From assembly GCA_938012815.1 (NCBI GenBank), contig CALLVV010000042.1:1-42329 (forward strand): a stretch of DNA of 42,329 nucleotides. Reading direction: 5' to 3'. Shown here piece after piece: positions 40,131 through 42,329 of this stretch; position 1 is the first letter of the stretch; the number at the start of each line of letters is the position of its first letter. The position numbers and the translations under genes were made by a program. The notes below the pieces were generated by a model, which saw only the letters and a program-made list of their open reading frames with translations, made no database searches and was not told the origin of the DNA. Source of the stretch: an uncultured Propionibacteriaceae bacterium (GTDB lineage Bacteria > Actinomycetota > Actinomycetes > Propionibacteriales > Propionibacteriaceae).

Positions 40131-41383
40131 CAGGCTTTCTCCTTGACGGCGGTCTCTGAGTTGGGACGGAAGTTTCGGAAGGCGGGATGCACGAGGACGA
40201 ACACCGCAACGATTCCCAAGGTCACAATGGACACGATAACGGGCAACGGCCTCCACCAGCCGTAGAAGAGGGTGCTGAGCGTCGGGGCGAGAACGTAGGT
40301 GAGGCCGTTGGTGGCACCGATCAGCCCGGCGAGCCCACCTTGCTCGTCGTGCTCGACCAGCATGGTGGGGCCGGATGTGTAGCCGGGCATCGCTATGCCA
40401 ATTCCCAGACCGATCAACAGGGCCGATACGAACATCACCCAGAGTTCCGCCTCGGGCAGCATCACCACGAACCCGACGGTTCCGACCACCGCACCGACGC
40501 GCAGCAGCATCGGCGGCGCCCACTTGGTGACGGGCACGACGACGGCCTGGGCGATGATCATGCCGACCCCGATCGCCAGCATCACGACACCGGACAGCTG
40601 CCCGCCCGCGACCTCATCCAGATGGAACCTGTCCATGATGATGAAGCTGGCCGTGTTCTGGATGAAACCAAGGGCAGTGAAGGTACCGAAACCCGCCACC
40701 AGGAAGGGCAGGACCCGCTTGTCCATGGGGCTCACCCGGATCGGGCTCTCCACGAGTCGGCTGCCTGCCCCACCGTGCAGGCAGGCCAGCACGAGCAGCA
40801 TGGCGATCCCGATCAGCACGGGCACGACGATGATGGGGGTCAGCAGGCCGAATCCGGCCAGGGCTCCACCCACGATCGCCCCGAGGATACTGGCGATTCC
40901 CTGCACCGCACCTATCCCGGCCATTCCCTTGACACGGGCTGGACCCTCGGGCGTGAACTCGGCTATGTAGGCCTGGGCCGTGGGCGGTACGGCCGCGATC
41001 GCGGCCCCGAAGCCAATTCCCCGCAGCAGCACGAACAACAGGAACAGGACAGTACCCGTGAGCAGGCCCTGCATGCCGGCGGCGGCCAGCCCGGAGAACA
41101 GGGTCATGGTCACGATGGCGAGCGCCAAGGCCGCCAGGAGCACGGGTTTGAATCCCTTCGATTGGGCTCTTCGCCCCCAGAACCCGGAGGTGAGCACCAC
41201 CATGACGGCGGCGGCAGAGATGGTCACGCCCAGCTGCCACTCGGGCATGTCAAGTCTGCGGGAGAGGGGGGCGATGATCGGACTGAGGGTCATCTGACCC
41301 ACATACACGATGAGAACGGTCCCGAGCAGCAGAGGGATCTGGGACTTCGATGTCCCTGTTGGAGCAGCGTCGTCGGTGGTCAT
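40130..41383 (-). CDS. Major facilitator superfamily transporter (drug/metabolite efflux type)
   Basis: 417 residues with about 12 hydrophobic helices. The loop after helix 2 (TSGFWGRRAQSKGFKPVLL, about 65-83) is the MFS motif A region, GFWGRRAQSKG; the 12-helix layout and the RGIGFGAAIAAVPPTAQAYIAEFTPEGPARVKGM segment (about 121-154) resemble drug and siderophore exporters. It is followed directly by its probable TetR regulator. A GGTTAACC palindrome lies at 41408-41415, 25 bases before the start codon, and could be an operator. Substrate not recognisable. Confidence 0.9.
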   Translation of the reverse strand: MTTDDAAPTGTSKSQIPLLLGTVLIVYVGQMTLSPIIAPLSRRLDMPEWQLGVTISAAAVMVVLTSGFWGRRAQSKGFKPVLLAALALAIVTMTLFSGLAAAGMQGLLTGTVLFLLFVLLRGIGFGAAIAAVPPTAQAYIAEFTPEGPARVKGMAGIGAVQGIASILGAIVGGALAGFGLLTPIIVVPVLIGIAMLLVLACLHGGAGSRLVESPIRVSPMDKRVLPFLVAGFGTFTALGFIQNTASFIIMDRFHLDEVAGGQLSGVVMLAIGVGMIIAQAVVVPVTKWAPPMLLRVGAVVGTVGFVVMLPEAELWVMFVSALLIGLGIGIAMPGYTSGPTMLVEHDEQGGLAGLIGATNGLTYVLAPTLSTLFYGWWRPLPVIVSIVTLGIVAVFVLVHPAFRNFRPNSETAVKEKA

Positions 41384-41496
41384 GAATCCAACCTACATCT
41401 TTTCGAAGGTTAACCGCCATAATTTGGTTCTCGTCATGACCACACCGAGCAGGATCACGACGCCCCGCACCCGCCAAGACGATCCTGACCGGTGGG

Positions 41497-41536
41497 GGTG
41501 TGGGGGTTCCGGGGAGTCGGCTCCCATGCCCACACC
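41497..41536. repeat. Bulged inverted repeat upstream of the toxin-tail-like gene
   Basis: Outer arms GGTGTGGG (41497-41504) and CCCACACC (41529-41536), inner arms GGGAG (41512-41516) and CTCCC (41521-41525) with a TCGG loop. It lies in the 235-base gap between the divergent MFS gene and the next gene. No T-run follows. Function unknown. Confidence 0.35.
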
Positions 41537-41618
41537 TGTGGAGTGGAAGTATCCAGGCGACAGTGAAAGGGAGGGTTCGGGACCGTATGCTCAGCGGGGA
41601 GCACACAGGGGTGATCAC

Positions 41619-42151
41619 ATGACACACGAGGCCGCCACGACGGGGCTGCTGCGATCCAGCTCCTACTTCCCGATGCGGCACGGAATCTGCTGCACTTCCT
41701 GGGGAACTCCGGCAGACCACTCGACATGAACACCAATGGCATGCTCAACGATCTCCCCACACCACAGGGTAAAGTCAGCGAAGATTTGAGAACTTATACC
41801 AACGAAGCACTCAAGGACGCAAAAGCTTCGGGTTATACCGGGCCGGTGACGTATCCTTTTGTGACCAACTGGCAGCCGGAGAAGGTGGAGAAGAGCGAGA
41901 ATTCGAATTGGTTTTATGTGGTTGGCGGATATCATCATGCCACAGCGGATACCATCACTGTGCATCCGGATGGCAGCTACACCTACAAGTATCAGGCGCA
42001 TACTGCTGATCGGTACAACCGGGATGGCGGCAAGAAGTTCGGGATCGGCCCCATCGCAGTTTCCGATAACGAGTTGCAGGAGTTACATCGTTCTGGGATC
42101 GCGCAGGAATACAACCTTGTTGGTGAATCAGAAGTCAGGACGGGGCCATGA
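41619..42151 (+). CDS. Polymorphic-toxin tail-like protein, apparent frameshift near its start
   Basis: The clear part is the 141-residue frame from ATG 41726: it contains SGYTGPVTYPF, NWFYVVGGYHHATADTITV, YKYQAHTADRYNRDGGKKFGIGPIAVSD and ELHRSGIAQEYNLVGES, which resembles the extreme C-terminal domain found on many large actinobacterial secreted/polymorphic toxins. The same frame continues upstream without a start codon as AAAIQLLLPDAARNLLHFLGNSGRPLD, text that fits the same domain. A good start (ATG 41619 behind CAGGGG) reads MTHEAATTG in another frame; the two would join by one extra base at the GGGG run at 41642-41645. So the gene is either frameshifted or carries a one-base sequencing error. 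GC content is visibly lower than elsewhere in the window. Confidence 0.55.
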
Positions 42152-42329
42152 CCCACCTACCGCGTCAGACCATACTCGTAGCTGCGGCCACCGTGGCAGT
42201 AGCCGGGGTGGCTGGCTGTGTTGGTATCGAATTCACCCCATGGGGGCAACCCACCCCCACCGGGATGGAGAACGCCCCCTACCCCGCTGATCTCGATCAT
42301 CTCGATGACATCCTCGCTCTCGGTGAGAC
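42148..42329 (+). CDS. Lipoprotein, cut by the window end
   Basis: ATG at 42148 overlaps the preceding gene's TGA by four bases. The first 24 residues form a lipoprotein signal: basic start (THLPRQ), hydrophobic core (TILVAAATVAVAG), lipobox GVAGC with Cys24. Then comes VGIEFTPWGQPTPTG and an acidic stretch (LDHLDDILALGE) to the window end. The 60 visible codons show no recognisable domain. Coupling to a toxin-tail-like gene makes a secreted pair or a toxin with membrane-anchored immunity partner conceivable, but that is inference only. Confidence 0.7.
   Translation, partial: MTHLPRQTILVAAATVAVAGVAGCVGIEFTPWGQPTPTGMENAPYPADLDHLDDILALGE

Noticed and set aside
1..42329. tRNA genes, CRISPR arrays, riboswitches, phage or IS elements
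   Set aside because: No cloverleaf with CCA-type end, no regularly spaced repeats, no transposase or integrase text and no recognisable riboswitch core were seen when reading the intergenic regions.

Overview
High-GC, densely packed actinobacterial chromosome. Gene content and order (separate guaA, guaB and guaB3; groES-groEL under CIRCE control; a tsaE-tsaB-rimI-tsaD operon; an S4-domain protein; a chorismate mutase after guaB3) suggest a member of the Propionibacteriaceae, perhaps close to Arachnia/Pseudopropionibacterium. That assignment is inference from protein style; no rRNA or other marker in the window proves it. No tRNA, rRNA, CRISPR array, phage or insertion sequence was found.

Layout, left to right. 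(1) 1-383: the 3' remnant of an HsmA-type membrane protein running into a solitary RelB/DinJ-type antitoxin. (2) 455-3190: guaA (minus) and cysK (plus) with a strong terminator. (3) 3201-6263, minus: a TetR regulator with a palindromic operator, then a DrrAB-type efflux ABC transporter; thpR lies upstream. (4) 6335-12271: an iron/metallophore ABC uptake operon (binding lipoprotein, two FecCD permeases, ATPase) whose last gene is a translationally coupled NtaA/DszA-type flavin monooxygenase, with a divergent TetR-like regulator and a possible iron box between them. (5) 12329-15265, minus: guaB, guaB3 and chorismate mutase. (6) 15353-19206: a TRIC-type channel gene and, divergently, a tight four-gene unit (cyclase-family hydrolase, AhpD/CMD-like protein, SDR with a substituted active site, branched-chain aminotransferase); its joint pathway is not recognised. 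(7) 19215-23690: DyP peroxidase, then a decayed glycan-degradation locus in which a GH4 and a GH125 gene have both kept their ends and lost their middles, flanking an intact phosphodiesterase-like gene; a secreted beta-helix protein follows on the minus strand. (8) 23880-27685: groES-groEL with two CIRCE-like operators, a THUMP-like methyltransferase and an S4 RNA-binding protein. (9) 27707-34093, minus: a complete dipeptide/oligopeptide ABC operon with a fused double ATPase, an unusually long DppB-type permease and an 18-bp hairpin after the binding-protein gene. (10) 34186-39219, minus: DEAD-box helicase, GNAT-TsaE fusion, TsaB, RimI, TsaD, i.e. most of the t6A37 tRNA-modification machinery in one overlapping transcription unit. 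(11) 39462-41383, minus: an MFS transporter and TetR pair. (12) 41619-42329: a lower-GC gene resembling the tail domain of actinobacterial polymorphic toxins, apparently broken by a frameshift at a G-run, coupled to a lipoprotein gene cut by the window edge.

Most of the window is housekeeping and transport. The accessory and more unusual parts are the two ends, the metallophore operon with its monooxygenase, the 16.1-19.2 kb unit, and the eroded glycosidase locus at 20.2-22.3 kb.
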